A DNA stretch of 40,238 nt from Caulobacter sp. (GCA_028291265.1 JAQGIK010000033.1:1-40238), one strand, 5' to 3'. Positions 26,356-34,112 are shown, counted from the stretch's first letter. Numbers and translations are program-made. Notes: generated by a model not told the origin, from the sequence alone.

Positions 26356-27218
26356 CTCGCCGGCGGCGTCGGCGTGGCCGGGTTCGGCGTACTCGGCAGC
26401 GCCTTGCTGACTAGATAGCCGGCGTGGCTGATGCCCAGCAGCCAGATGAACGACTGGCTGAGCAGCGGCAGCGACACCTCGAACTTGTTCTCCGGCGGGA
26501 TCGGTGTGTCTTGCAATGGCGCCTGGCCGGCGAAGAAGGACCACAGCGCGCCGGCGTAGACGGCCAGCAGGGTCACGGTGATCAGGAACTGCTGGATCTT
26601 GCTGATGTCGGCGGTGGCCCCATCGCTGACTTCCTCGCCGCGGAACATGTCCAGCCACTGAGCGTCAGACAGGTCGCTCCAGCCCAGGACCGCGCCGGCG
26701 TTCGCGGCGGCGTCCGGAGCGCGGCCTGTTTTCGCGGCGACTGCGTTGGCGGCGGCGGCTTGGGTCGGAGCGGCGGCGTCGGTCTGGGTCTGGGTGGAGC
26801 GCAGCGACAGCAGGGCCGGGGAGGCGACCAGGCTGGCCGCGACTATCCCCATCGCCGCCAGCAGCTCGCTCGGAATGTCGATACTCATCGGGTTGGTCAG
26901 CTGATTCTTCGCCCGCCAGGCGGCCAGGGCGATCAGCCCGGACAGCACGATGATGGTCCAGGCCAGGGCCTGGAACCGGGCCAGGCTGATGCGGTTACGC
27001 GCATCGATCAGGATGCCGGCGCCACGGCCCCGCAACGCAAAGCTGGTCAGGGCGATAAAGGCCAGCAGCAGCCCTGCCGTCAGCGCCCAGGCCCAGGACG
27101 GCGTAATCTTCAGTCCGAACAGATTGTACCAGACGTTGATCCACCAGATCAGCGCCAGGATCACCAATGCGCCAAGCCCGCAGAGCGCGATGCGCCGGTC
27201 TCGTTTGTCGACGGCCAT
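26352..27218 (-). CDS. Multi-pass membrane protein, unknown function
   Basis: The product is a 288-residue protein. Helices near 10-30, 42-62, 85-102 and 120-140 are followed by a hydrophilic Ala/Thr/Gln-rich linker (about 145-185, with A-A-P-T-Q-A-A-A-A-N), a short acidic segment with W-L-D-M-F-R-G-E-E, and two more helices near 210-228 and 250-270. The segment R-N-R-I-S-L-A-R-F-Q-A-L-A-W-T before the third helix looks conserved-like. Not assigned to a family. Cytoplasmic loops are predicted to contain the linker. It converges on the third FGVD paralog. Confidence 0.65.
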   Translation of the reverse strand: MAVDKRDRRIALCGLGALVILALIWWINVWYNLFGLKITPSWAWALTAGLLLAFIALTSFALRGRGAGILIDARNRISLARFQALAWTIIVLSGLIALAAWRAKNQLTNPMSIDIPSELLAAMGIVAASLVASPALLSLRSTQTQTDAAAPTQAAAANAVAAKTGRAPDAAANAGAVLGWSDLSDAQWLDMFRGEEVSDGATADISKIQQFLITVTLLAVYAGALWSFFAGQAPLQDTPIPPENKFEVSLPLLSQSFIWLLGISHAGYLVSKALPSTPNPATPTPPAS

Positions 27219-27373
27219 GATTGTCCTCCCCGAAGAAATTCAGGCTAACATCGAACTGACCGGCAAGACAATTTCAGGGTGTTTATCGCGACCCGAAGCA
27301 ATCATTCCGCGACAAAGAAGCTTTGCTCTTCCCATCACGTCCGGCTTTTGCTACCCCCCGCGCCTCACTACGA

Positions 27374-27458
27374 GCGGTCGTGGCGGAATTGGTAGACGCG
27401 CAGCGTTGAGGTCGCTGTGGGGCAACCCGTGGAAGTTCGAGTCTTCTCGACCGCACCA
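27374..27458 (+). tRNA. tRNA-Leu (anticodon GAG)
   Basis: Acceptor stem GCGGTCG pairs with CGACCGC, a G-rich D-arm (GGTAGACGCG) follows, the anticodon stem CAGCG/CGCTG encloses the loop TTGAGGT giving anticodon GAG, and a long variable arm typical of leucine tRNA precedes the T-arm with GTTCGAGTC. The 3' CCA is encoded (27456-27458). Confidence 0.95.
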
Positions 27459-27506
27459 GTGAATCAGAGAAAAGAAGGCGATCTACCAGTCGCGTTCTGA
27501 CAAGCG

Positions 27507-27533
27507 CCCGGGCCTGCCAGCGGCAGACCCGGG
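27507..27533 (+). terminator. GC-rich hairpin between tRNA-Leu and mgtE
   Basis: CCCGGG at 27507-27512 pairs with CCCGGG at 27528-27533, and an inner TGCC pairs with GGCA, with a small internal loop. It may end the tRNA transcript or structure the mgtE leader. There is no run of T after it, so Rho-independent termination is uncertain. Confidence 0.4.
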
Positions 27534-27577
27534 ACTTGATCCGGAAAAGATGCAGCCACTTCAGCCAGGAGGCCCCC

Positions 27578-28999
27578 ATGACCCGGGACGAAGCCGACCT
27601 GAGCGATCTGCATGAACCGCCCATCCCCGAGGACCTCGAAGACCTCGCGCTAGGCGACGACTACGCCCTCAACGCCGAATACGTCGAACTGGTGATCGAC
27701 GCCGCCGATCGCGGCGACGACGACCGTCTGCGCGAGTTGGTGGGCGCCCTGCGTTCCGAAGACGTCGCCGACCTGATGGGCTTCCTGACCGCCGACTACC
27801 GCGAGCAGGTGATTCCCCAGCTCGACGCCGAGACGCTCGGCGAGGTGCTGTCCGAACTCGACACCAACCTGCGCGAAGAGGTCATGGACTCGGTGCCCAG
27901 CACCACCCTGGCCCGGGCGCTGGAGGAGATGGACAGCGACGACGCCGTCGACCTGGTCGAGGATCTCGAGGACGATCGCCGCGCCCAGGTGCTGGCCGCC
28001 ATGGACCAGGAGGACCGCGACGCCATCGTCACGGCCCTGAAGTACGGCGACGAGACCGCCGGCCGCCTGATGCAGCGCGACCTGATGGCGGCGCCCAGCT
28101 TCTGGACCGTCGGCCAGACTATCGACCATATCCGCAGCCACAGCGACGACCTGCCGGAGCTGTTCTTCGACGTCTACGTCATCGACCCCAGCCACAAGCC
28201 GACCGGCGCCGTGCCGGTCAGCATCCTGCTGCGCGCCCAGCGCGACCAGCACCTGGCCGAAATCATGGAGTCGGTCACCGAGATCGACGTCGACATGGAC
28301 CAGGAAGAGGTCGCCTACATCTTCGACAAGTACCACCTGATCAGCGCCCCGGTGATCGACAGCGGCGGCCGGCTGGTCGGCCAGATCACCGTCGACGACA
28401 TCGTCGGCGTCATCCAGGAAGAGAGCGAAGAAGACATCCTGGCCCTGGCCGGGGTCAGCGACGCCGGTCGCGACGCCACCATCTGGGGCATCGCCCGCTC
28501 GCGTCTGCCATGGCTGGTGGTCAACACCCTGACCGCGGCCATCGCCGCCAGCGTCATCGGGGCCTTCCAGAACGAGATCAGCAAGGTCCTGACCCTGGCC
28601 ATCCTGATGCCCATCGTCGCCTCGCTGGGCGGCAATGCCGGCACCCAGACCCTGGCCGTGGCGGTGCGGGCCCTGGCCAGCCGCGAACTCAACGCCTCCA
28701 ACGCCATGCGGATCGTCTGGCGCGAACTGGGGGTGGGTCTGTTGAACGGGGCCGTGCTGGCCTCGATCATGGCCCTGGCCGTCTTCCTGTTCTTCCGCGA
28801 CCCGATGTTGTGCCTGACCATCGGCCTGGCCCTGGTCATCAACCTGTTCATCGCCAGCATGGCCGGGATCCTGGTGCCGCTGGCCCTCGACCGCCTCGGA
28901 CGCGACCCGGCCGTGTCATCGTCGGTCTTCGTCACGTTCATGACCGATTTTATGGGTTTCCTGTCCTTCCTGGGACTGGCGGCGTTGATTCTCCTGTAG
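27578..28999 (+). CDS. mgtE: Magnesium transporter MgtE
   Basis: The product is 473 residues long. The N-terminal acidic helical domain (to about 130) has repeated L-x-E-L-x-x-x-x-R-E pairs such as L-G-E-V-L-S-E-L-D. Two CBS domains follow (about 135-265), then five membrane helices (about 295-473) that form the dimeric pore. The pore region L-M-P-I-V-A-S-L-G-G-N-A-G-T-Q-T is the MgtE signature. Acidic residues in the N and CBS domains sense Mg2+ and close the channel. The AGGAGG site just before the ATG at 27578 decides this start over an upstream in-frame one. Confidence 0.95.
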   Translation: MTRDEADLSDLHEPPIPEDLEDLALGDDYALNAEYVELVIDAADRGDDDRLRELVGALRSEDVADLMGFLTADYREQVIPQLDAETLGEVLSELDTNLREEVMDSVPSTTLARALEEMDSDDAVDLVEDLEDDRRAQVLAAMDQEDRDAIVTALKYGDETAGRLMQRDLMAAPSFWTVGQTIDHIRSHSDDLPELFFDVYVIDPSHKPTGAVPVSILLRAQRDQHLAEIMESVTEIDVDMDQEEVAYIFDKYHLISAPVIDSGGRLVGQITVDDIVGVIQEESEEDILALAGVSDAGRDATIWGIARSRLPWLVVNTLTAAIAASVIGAFQNEISKVLTLAILMPIVASLGGNAGTQTLAVAVRALASRELNASNAMRIVWRELGVGLLNGAVLASIMALAVFLFFRDPMLCLTIGLALVINLFIASMAGILVPLALDRLGRDPAVSSSVFVTFMTDFMGFLSFLGLAALILL

Positions 29000-29032
29000 G
29001 CTGAGCCCCGTAGTTAAGCGCTCGCGCAAAAC

Positions 29033-29046
29033 GGCCCCTATCTTGC
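29033..29046 (+). promoter_or_regulatory. Candidate sigma-54 promoter of spmX
   Basis: GG at 29033-29034 and GC at 29045-29046 are separated by ten bases, and the second element reads TTGC, matching the -24/-12 layout (consensus TGGCAC-N5-TTGC). The first element, CGGCCC, is less exact. In Caulobacter spmX is turned on by the sigma-54 activator TacA, which fits. The expected start of transcription is about 12 bases after the GC. Confidence 0.5.
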
Positions 29047-29098
29047 CCGGGGGTAGTTGAACGCACCGGCGCTCGTATCAATTTGGGTCAAAATGGGC

Positions 29099-30727
29099 AT
29101 GACACCCCGACATCAGGTTTCAAAAGCCGCCGTCGAGCTGATCAAGAAGTTCGAAGGCTACCGCTCGAAAGCGGCCCAGCTGCCCGACGGGCGCTGGACG
29201 ATCGGCTTTGGCCACACCCTGACCGCCCGTGAAGGCGCCCAGGTCTCGGAACAGGACGCCGAGGCGCTCCTGCTCTACGACCTGATCGCCGTCGCCCATG
29301 CGGTCAACGAGCAGACCTTCACGCCGCTGACGCAGAACCAGTTCGACTCGCTCTGCTGCTTCGCCTTCAACGTCGGGATCGAAAATCTCAAGCGCTCGAG
29401 CGTCCTGCGCCGGGTCAACGAAGGCAGCATGCTGCAGGCCGCCTGCGCCATGGAGATGTGGCGCAAGGCCGACTTCGAGGGCGAGCGCATCGTCGTCGAC
29501 GCCCTGGTCCGCCGCCGCTCGGCCGAGAAGACCCTGTTCCTGACCCCGGCCAACGGCTGGGTGCCGGCGCCGTCGCCGATCGTCCGGCCCAAGGTCGACT
29601 ACGACGCCGTCAACTTCGTGCCGCGCCAGACCCCGACCGCGCTGAAGACCGACCTGACCGGCGACAAGGCCGTCGCCGAGCGCGACGAGCTCCTGCCGGC
29701 GCCGCACGCGCCGCCTTCCCAATCTGGTCTTGGGACGACGGCCACGATGACGGCCGCCGCCGCCGTGACCTCGCGCCTGGCTGAAATGGTCCCCGAGCCG
29801 GTCGTCGTGCCGTCGCCGGTTCCCGCCGCCCAGCCGGTGGCAGCCGCGCCGGTCGCCGACGAGTCGCTGATCGCCTCGCCGGCTCCCGCTCTGGTCGAGG
29901 AGGTTGTCGCCCAGCAGACGGCAGACGAGAGTCTCGCCTGGTCGCCCAGTCCTACCGAGGTGGTCACCGCCGAGAAGCAGTCCGCCGAAGTCGTCGCCGA
30001 ACCCTTCGACCACGACGCCGATTTCGCCGACGCCGAGGCCAGCGATTCCGACCCGGTTCTGGAGATCTCCCGCACCCCGGCCGAGCCGACCCCGGCCCCG
30101 GCCGCCGACGCCCTGGCCTTCCCGCCGCCGCCGGCCCCGGTCGAGGCGCTGCCCGAGCAGCCGGAAAGCTACACTCCGTACCCGGCGACGCCGGTGCTGG
30201 CCGTCGGCAACGGCGACCGCGCCTTCGTCCTGACTCCGGCCCCCGAGCATGAGACGGCCGTCGCCGGCGACGGCAGCGATCCTTTCCGCTTCGAGGCCGC
30301 CAACGAGTCCGAGCCCGGCCTGTTCGACATCTCCAGCCAGCCCTTCGAGCCACAGTCGACCGGCGTCCGCAGCCAGCCGCTGCTCAACGAAGACCACATC
30401 CGCCGGCTGGTGGAAGAGGACGAGCGTGTCCTGGCCGCCAACTTCGACCCGGCCTTCGATTCCACGCCGCTCGAGCAGCCGCGCATCGCCGGCCTGCCCT
30501 GGCTGGGCGGGGCCGTGGTTGGCCTGTTCGTCTGCGGCGGCGGCATCGCCTGGGGCCTGGTCGACGGGACGGGCGACACCACCGTCAAGGTCGCCGCCTG
30601 GTCGATGGCCCTGGGCGGCGGCGGGGTGCTGCTGTTCTCGGCCTGGCGCTGGCTGTCGGCCTTCGGCCTGCCGCCGATGGACGACGAGGACGACGCCCAA
30701 TCGAACGAGAACGCGCCGGCCGAGTAA
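29099..30727 (+). CDS. spmX: SpmX-type polar muramidase-domain protein
   Basis: The product is a 542-residue protein. Residues 1 to about 150 form a GH24 (T4-lysozyme-like, phage-derived) domain: K-K-F-E-G-Y with Glu19, then G-R-W-T-I-G-F-G-H-T ending at residue 40. A long acidic, Pro-rich region follows (about 200-460). Two C-terminal hydrophobic segments lie near 467-487 and 498-520, with no signal peptide. This order is that of SpmX, which in Caulobacter positions and activates the kinase DivJ at the stalked pole. The Caulobacter protein is about 430 residues and that of Asticcacaulis is longer, so the middle region varies. ATG 29099 gives MTPRHQV, close to the start I recall for Caulobacter SpmX. 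ATG 29093 is possible. The gene follows mgtE by 100 bases with a candidate sigma-54 promoter. Confidence 0.87.
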   Translation: MTPRHQVSKAAVELIKKFEGYRSKAAQLPDGRWTIGFGHTLTAREGAQVSEQDAEALLLYDLIAVAHAVNEQTFTPLTQNQFDSLCCFAFNVGIENLKRSSVLRRVNEGSMLQAACAMEMWRKADFEGERIVVDALVRRRSAEKTLFLTPANGWVPAPSPIVRPKVDYDAVNFVPRQTPTALKTDLTGDKAVAERDELLPAPHAPPSQSGLGTTATMTAAAAVTSRLAEMVPEPVVVPSPVPAAQPVAAAPVADESLIASPAPALVEEVVAQQTADESLAWSPSPTEVVTAEKQSAEVVAEPFDHDADFADAEASDSDPVLEISRTPAEPTPAPAADALAFPPPPAPVEALPEQPESYTPYPATPVLAVGNGDRAFVLTPAPEHETAVAGDGSDPFRFEAANESEPGLFDISSQPFEPQSTGVRSQPLLNEDHIRRLVEEDERVLAANFDPAFDSTPLEQPRIAGLPWLGGAVVGLFVCGGGIAWGLVDGTGDTTVKVAAWSMALGGGGVLLFSAWRWLSAFGLPPMDDEDDAQSNENAPAE

Positions 30728-30751
30728 CCAGCCGGCGTTAGGGGGCAGTAA

Positions 30752-30780
30752 AGCGTAAGTGCCGCGTAGCATAGCGTAAG
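30752..30780. repeat. Direct repeat AGCGTAAG in the region before ivd
   Basis: AGCGTAAG occurs at 30752-30759 and again at 30773-30780, 21 bases apart, about two turns of the helix, in the 102-base gap before the dehydrogenase gene. This is the kind of layout a dimeric regulator could read, but I cannot tie it to a known operator. Confidence 0.35.
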
Positions 30781-30829
30781 CACCCCGTGGGTCTCGCCGA
30801 CCTGCGGGGTGTCTGCTATTCCGGCGCCC

Positions 30830-31990
30830 ATGACGCACTCCCCCCAGATGGACTTCGGCCTTGGCGAGACCGCCGAGGCCATCCGCGAAACCACCGCCCG
30901 CTTCGCCGCCGACCGCATCGCCCCGATGGCGGCGATGATCGACGCCGACAACCACTTCCCCCGCGAGCTGTGGCCCGAGATGGGCGACCTCGGCCTGCAC
31001 GGCATCACTGTCGAGGAAGAGTTCGGCGGCCTCGGGCTCGGCTACCTCGAGCACGTCATCGCCATGGAGGAGGTCTCCAGAGCCTCGGCCAGCATCGGCC
31101 TCTCTTACGGCGCCCACTCCAATCTCTGCGTCAACCAGATCCGCCGCTGGGCCACGCCCGAACAGAAGCGCCGCTACCTGCCCAAGCTGATCAGTGGCGA
31201 GCATGTCGGCTCCCTGGCCATGAGCGAGGCCGGCTCGGGCTCCGACGTCGTCTCGATGAAGCTGCGCGCCGAGCACCGCGGCGACCGCTATGTGCTGAAC
31301 GGCACAAAGTTCTGGATCACCAACGCCCCGCACGCCGACACCCTGGTCGTCTACGCCAAGACCGCGCCGGAAGAATCGAGCCGCGGCATCACCGCCTTCC
31401 TGATCGAGAAGGGCATGAAGGGCTTCAGCGTCTCCAGGAAGCTCGACAAGATGGGCATGCGCGGCTCGGACACCGCCGAACTGGTGTTCGAGGACTGCGA
31501 AGTCCCGGAAGAGAACATCATGGGCCCGCTGAACGGCGGCGTCGGCGTGCTGATGAGCGGCCTCGACTACGAGCGCGCCGTGCTGTCGGCCGGGCCGCTC
31601 GGCATCATGCAGGCCTGCCTCGACGTCGTCCTGCCCTACGTCCGGGATCGCAAGCAGTTCGGCAAGGCCATCGGCAGCTTCCAGCTGATGCAGGGCAAGG
31701 TCGCCGACATGTACGTCGCGCTGAACAGCGCCCGCGCCTACGTCTACGCCGTGGCCCGCGCCTGCGACGCCGGCAAGACCACCCGCTTCGACGCCGCCGG
31801 CGCCATCCTGCTGGCCTCCGAGAACGCCATGAAGGTCGCCAACGAGGCCATCCAGGCCCTCGGCGGGGCCGGCTACACCCGCGAATGGCCGGTCGAACGG
31901 CTCCTGCGCGACGCCAAGCTCTACGACATCGGGGCCGGCACCAACGAAATCCGCCGCTTCCTGATCGGCCGGGAGCTGGTCGGCGGTTGA
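30830..31990 (+). CDS. ivd: Isovaleryl-CoA dehydrogenase
   Basis: The product is a 386-residue FAD enzyme of the acyl-CoA dehydrogenase fold. It oxidises isovaleryl-CoA to 3-methylcrotonyl-CoA in leucine breakdown. Marks: [13 protein letters not shown] near 96-108, [10 protein letters not shown] near 132-141, K-F-W-I-T-N near 160, and the catalytic Glu248 in [14 protein letters not shown], the position used by isovaleryl-CoA dehydrogenases. The C-terminus [11 protein letters not shown] is standard. ATG 30830 is preferred, as the upstream start adds seven residues that are not typical. Methylcrotonoyl-CoA carboxylase genes follow 4 kb downstream. Confidence 0.92.
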   Translation: MTHSPQMDFGLGETAEAIRETTARFAADRIAPMAAMIDADNHFPRELWPEMGDLGLHGITVEEEFGGLGLGYLEHVIAMEEVSRASASIGLSYGAHSNLCVNQIRRWATPEQKRRYLPKLISGEHVGSLAMSEAGSGSDVVSMKLRAEHRGDRYVLNGTKFWITNAPHADTLVVYAKTAPEESSRGITAFLIEKGMKGFSVSRKLDKMGMRGSDTAELVFEDCEVPEENIMGPLNGGVGVLMSGLDYERAVLSAGPLGIMQACLDVVLPYVRDRKQFGKAIGSFQLMQGKVADMYVALNSARAYVYAVARACDAGKTTRFDAAGAILLASENAMKVANEAIQALGGAGYTREWPVERLLRDAKLYDIGAGTNEIRRFLIGRELVGG

Positions 31991-32028
31991 GGCTTGGCCT
32001 GATCGGCGCGCGAGGCTAGACCCGGCAT

Positions 32029-32265
32029 ATGGCCCGCGAAGACAAAGACAAGATCATCAGCCTCGACCAGCGCCGCGAGCAGGAAGCCGACCGCAAGCGG
32101 CACAAGGCCACCGCCGACCGCGACGCGGTGCGCCGCCGCAAGCTGGCCGAACGCGGCCCGGCCGCCGCCCGCCACGGCCGGCTGCTCGGGCGGGTCCTCG
32201 TCGGCCTGGTGCTCGCCGCCTTGGTGGCGGCGGTGGTTTATTGGGTGTGGGGGTTCTTCAGCTGA
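32029..32265 (+). CDS. Small tail-anchored basic membrane protein, unknown function
   Basis: The product is a 78-residue protein. The first 50 residues are highly charged (D-Q-R-R-E-Q-E-A-D-R-K-R-H-K), likely helical. A single hydrophobic helix near 55-75 (LLGRVLVGLVLAALVAAVVY) ends in W-G-F-F-S, giving an N-in C-terminal anchor. There is no ribosome site of note. It is not recognised. The gene sits 38 bases after ivd and could be co-transcribed with it. Confidence 0.65.
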   Translation: MAREDKDKIISLDQRREQEADRKRHKATADRDAVRRRKLAERGPAAARHGRLLGRVLVGLVLAALVAAVVYWVWGFFS

Positions 32266-32297
32266 GCTGCCTGGCCACGGACGCCTGAAACTGGAAA

Positions 32298-32325
32298 GGG
32301 CCGACCCTCTTACGAGAGCCGGCCC
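32298..32325 (+). terminator. GC-rich hairpin after the small membrane protein gene
   Basis: GGGCCG at 32298-32303 pairs with CGGCCC at 32320-32325, with CTC/GAG continuing the helix over mismatches. It follows the upstream stop by 33 bases. No poly-T follows, so its role as a terminator is unsure. It could also be the first element of the RNA-like region downstream. Confidence 0.4.
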
Positions 32326-32333
32326 CACACCAA

Positions 32334-32460
32334 ACGACGGTTGAACCGCGTCGTCAGACGACGTCACAAATCAAAGGAGGGAAAGAACCCCGCAACCCTT
32401 CGATCCGTGAGCGGTTGCCGTGTGTTTTTGGTGAGACACTGGATCACCTCCTTTCAGCTG
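32334..32460 (+). ncRNA. Candidate structured RNA with an anti-Shine-Dalgarno segment
   Basis: This lies within a 331-base gene-free interval (32266-32596). CTGGATCACCTCCTTTC at 32439-32455 is identical over 17 bases to the usual 3' end of 16S rRNA. Upstream, AAAGGAGG at 32373-32380 is its perfect 8-base complement. Between them GCAACC and GGTTGC can pair, as can GTGT and ACAC. At 32334-32362 ACGAC can pair with GTCGT at 32350-32354, which can alternatively pair with ACGAC at 32358-32362, so two hairpins exclude each other. Whether it is transcribed, on which strand, and its ends are unknown. It could be an sRNA or the leader of the methyltransferase gene at 32597. The rest does not resemble 16S rRNA. 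Confidence 0.35.
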
Positions 32461-32543
32461 TTGAGAACAGGACCTTCAGGATATGGGCGCCGCGCCGCCC
32501 ATTGCAAAGGTGATCTGGCCGCTCCCCACGCAAATGTCGCAGC

Positions 32544-32552
32544 TGTGGATAA
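32544..32552 (-). promoter_or_regulatory. Perfect DnaA-box sequence (TTATCCACA on the reverse strand)
   Basis: The 9-mer reads TGTGGATAA on the forward strand, 45 bases before the methyltransferase ATG. A single consensus DnaA box in a promoter region could make this gene DnaA-responsive. No second box, AT-rich unwinding region or origin gene is nearby. Confidence 0.4.
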
Positions 32553-32596
32553 CTTGCCACGGCCCCCAAATCCAAAAGGGTGTAGGCCTTGCGCCC

Positions 32597-33376
32597 ATGC
32601 CGACCTGGGATGTCTCCGTCTACGAACGCTACAAGGCCTACCGCGACCGGCCGGCCCTCGACCTGCTGCTGCAGATCCCGGCCGACCTGGGGCCCCACGT
32701 CATCTGGGACCTCGGCTGCGGCGCGGGCGAGCAGGCGGCCCTGCTGGCCCGGCGGCATCCCGGGGCCAAGGTCTTCGGCCTGGATTCCAGTCCCGAAATG
32801 CTGGCCAGGGCCCGGGCCCGGCCCGAGGCCGTGACCTGGCTGCAGGGCGACATCGCCGCCTTCGATCCGCCGGCCGCGCCGGACCTGATCTTCACCAACG
32901 CCGCCCTGCAGTGGCTGCCCGACCATGCCGCTCTGTTCCCGCGCCTGGCCGCGACCCTCGCGCCGGGCGGCGTCTTCGCCTGCCAGATGCCGACCGCCTT
33001 CGAGACCCGCCACCACCAGATCCTGCGCCGCACCGCCGACGAGGGCCCCTGGGCGGCGCGCACGGCCCCGGCCCGGATGATCGCCCCGACCCCGTCCTTC
33101 GACGACTATTACGGCTGGCTGGCGCGGAGCTGCGGCCTGGTCGACATCTGGATGACGACCTACCTGCATGTGCTGGAAGGCGAGGACCCGGTCGTCGACT
33201 GGATGATGGGCACGGCCCTGCGCCCCTACCTTGACGCCCTGACCGACGCGGCCGAACGCGCCGCCTTCCTGGCCGAGTTCACCGCCCGCATCGCCAGGGC
33301 GTTTCCGCCCCGCGCCGACGGCGTCACCCTGTTCCCGTTCCCGCGCCTGTTTCTGGTGGCGCGACGGGCTAGCTGA
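32597..33376 (+). CDS. tam: Trans-aconitate 2-methyltransferase-like protein
   Basis: The product is a 259-residue class I S-adenosylmethionine methyltransferase. Motif I is W-D-L-G-C-G-A-G-E-Q near residues 36-45, the acidic loop is G-L-D-S-S-P-E-M-L near 62-70, and T-N-A-A-L-Q-W-L-P-D near 100 followed by L-A-P-G-G-V-F-A-C-Q-M-P near 125 is the Tam pattern. Tam esterifies trans-aconitate, an inhibitor of aconitase, as a detoxification step. ATG 32597 gives the typical start M-P-T-W-D-V-S-V-Y-E-R-Y. The frame is open upstream but that part overlaps the RNA-like region. The stop overlaps the convergent membrane gene by eight bases. Confidence 0.85.
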   Translation: MPTWDVSVYERYKAYRDRPALDLLLQIPADLGPHVIWDLGCGAGEQAALLARRHPGAKVFGLDSSPEMLARARARPEAVTWLQGDIAAFDPPAAPDLIFTNAALQWLPDHAALFPRLAATLAPGGVFACQMPTAFETRHHQILRRTADEGPWAARTAPARMIAPTPSFDDYYGWLARSCGLVDIWMTTYLHVLEGEDPVVDWMMGTALRPYLDALTDAAERAAFLAEFTARIARAFPPRADGVTLFPFPRLFLVARRAS

Positions 33377-34112
33377 ACAGTTCGGCCGTCGTCTCGGCCG
33401 GTCCGCGTTCGCCACCCCATTTCAGTTCGTGGTAAAGCGCCGCCGACCCGAAAGCGAAGACCAAGGTGACGAGGCCGCTGATCAGGGGCGACACCGCCAC
33501 CGTGCCGATCAGCTTCAAGGATCCCTGCAGATATTCCGAGCCCAGGGCCGCCCCGACCGCCGCACCGCCGAACACCAGCCCGGCGATCAGCAACAGCGCG
33601 AAAACCTGCCAGCGAACGCCGCGAGTCAGTTCGTTGCTGGCGCCCATAGCCGCTGAAACGCCGGGACCATCCATGATCCGCGCTGGGACCGCGACGACCC
33701 AGATGGTCAACAGATACAGTCCGGGGATGACCAGCAGGATCAGGCCAAGCGCGATCCCCAGACTGGTCAGTATGCTCAGACCCCACATCGGCAGGAAGAG
33801 ACTGGCGCCGGCCGATACGCTGGAGCCGATCGTCACGCTCTTGCCCAGTTGGCGCTGGAGGGCCGCGTGGACCAGCGCCGTCTTGCCGATCAGGCCGACC
33901 AGGCCAAGCACGATGTTCAGCCCGCTCTCGCTCATTTGCGCCGCGCTTTCCGACTGCTGACTCAAGATCAGTCCGGCAAGAGCTTCCGGCGCCGACACGA
34001 ACAGCCCTGCGATAGCCAGGCCGAGCAGCGGCAGCTCGCGAAAACTGTCCCCGGTGCGAGCGAGAACCCGCCCCATCTGGAACCACTCGCGTCGGCGATC
34101 TTCAACAGCCAT
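33369..34112 (-). CDS. Multi-pass membrane protein, GPDPase-membrane-domain-like
   Basis: The product is a 247-residue protein with about six helices. The most family-like part is L-L-V-I-P-G-L-Y-L near 125-135, followed by V-V-A-V-P-A-R-I-M-D-G-P-G-V near 140-152 and E-L-T-R-G-V-R-W near 160-167. I recall this combination from proteins related to the membrane domain of glycerophosphodiester phosphodiesterases, a group of integral membrane proteins without a known catalytic role. There is no signal peptide apart from the first helix. It is divergent from nothing nearby and shares its stop region with the methyltransferase gene. Confidence 0.6.
   Translation of the reverse strand: MAVEDRRREWFQMGRVLARTGDSFRELPLLGLAIAGLFVSAPEALAGLILSQQSESAAQMSESGLNIVLGLVGLIGKTALVHAALQRQLGKSVTIGSSVSAGASLFLPMWGLSILTSLGIALGLILLVIPGLYLLTIWVVAVPARIMDGPGVSAAMGASNELTRGVRWQVFALLLIAGLVFGGAAVGAALGSEYLQGSLKLIGTVAVSPLISGLVTLVFAFGSAALYHELKWGGERGPAETTAELFS

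Noticed and set aside
27374..27458. tRNA-Leu as an integration site of a mobile element
   Set aside because: No integrase, no repeated tRNA 3' end and normal composition downstream (mgtE).
29120..31333. Long reverse-strand frame (737 codons) across spmX and ivd
   Set aside because: It spans two well-recognised forward genes and has no domain-like content.
32439..32455. A true 16S rRNA gene end
   Set aside because: Only 17 bases match. The preceding sequence lacks any 16S helix 44/45 pattern.
32544..32552. Chromosomal origin of replication suggested by a consensus DnaA box
   Set aside because: Only one box is present, without AT-rich unwinding region, further boxes or origin genes.
32341..33234. 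Forward frame starting in the RNA-like region, reading through the 16S-like segment into the methyltransferase
   Set aside because: It has no ribosome site of its own and reads the tam-like gene in the wrong frame. The protein-like WITSF string is only the translation of the anti-SD sequence.
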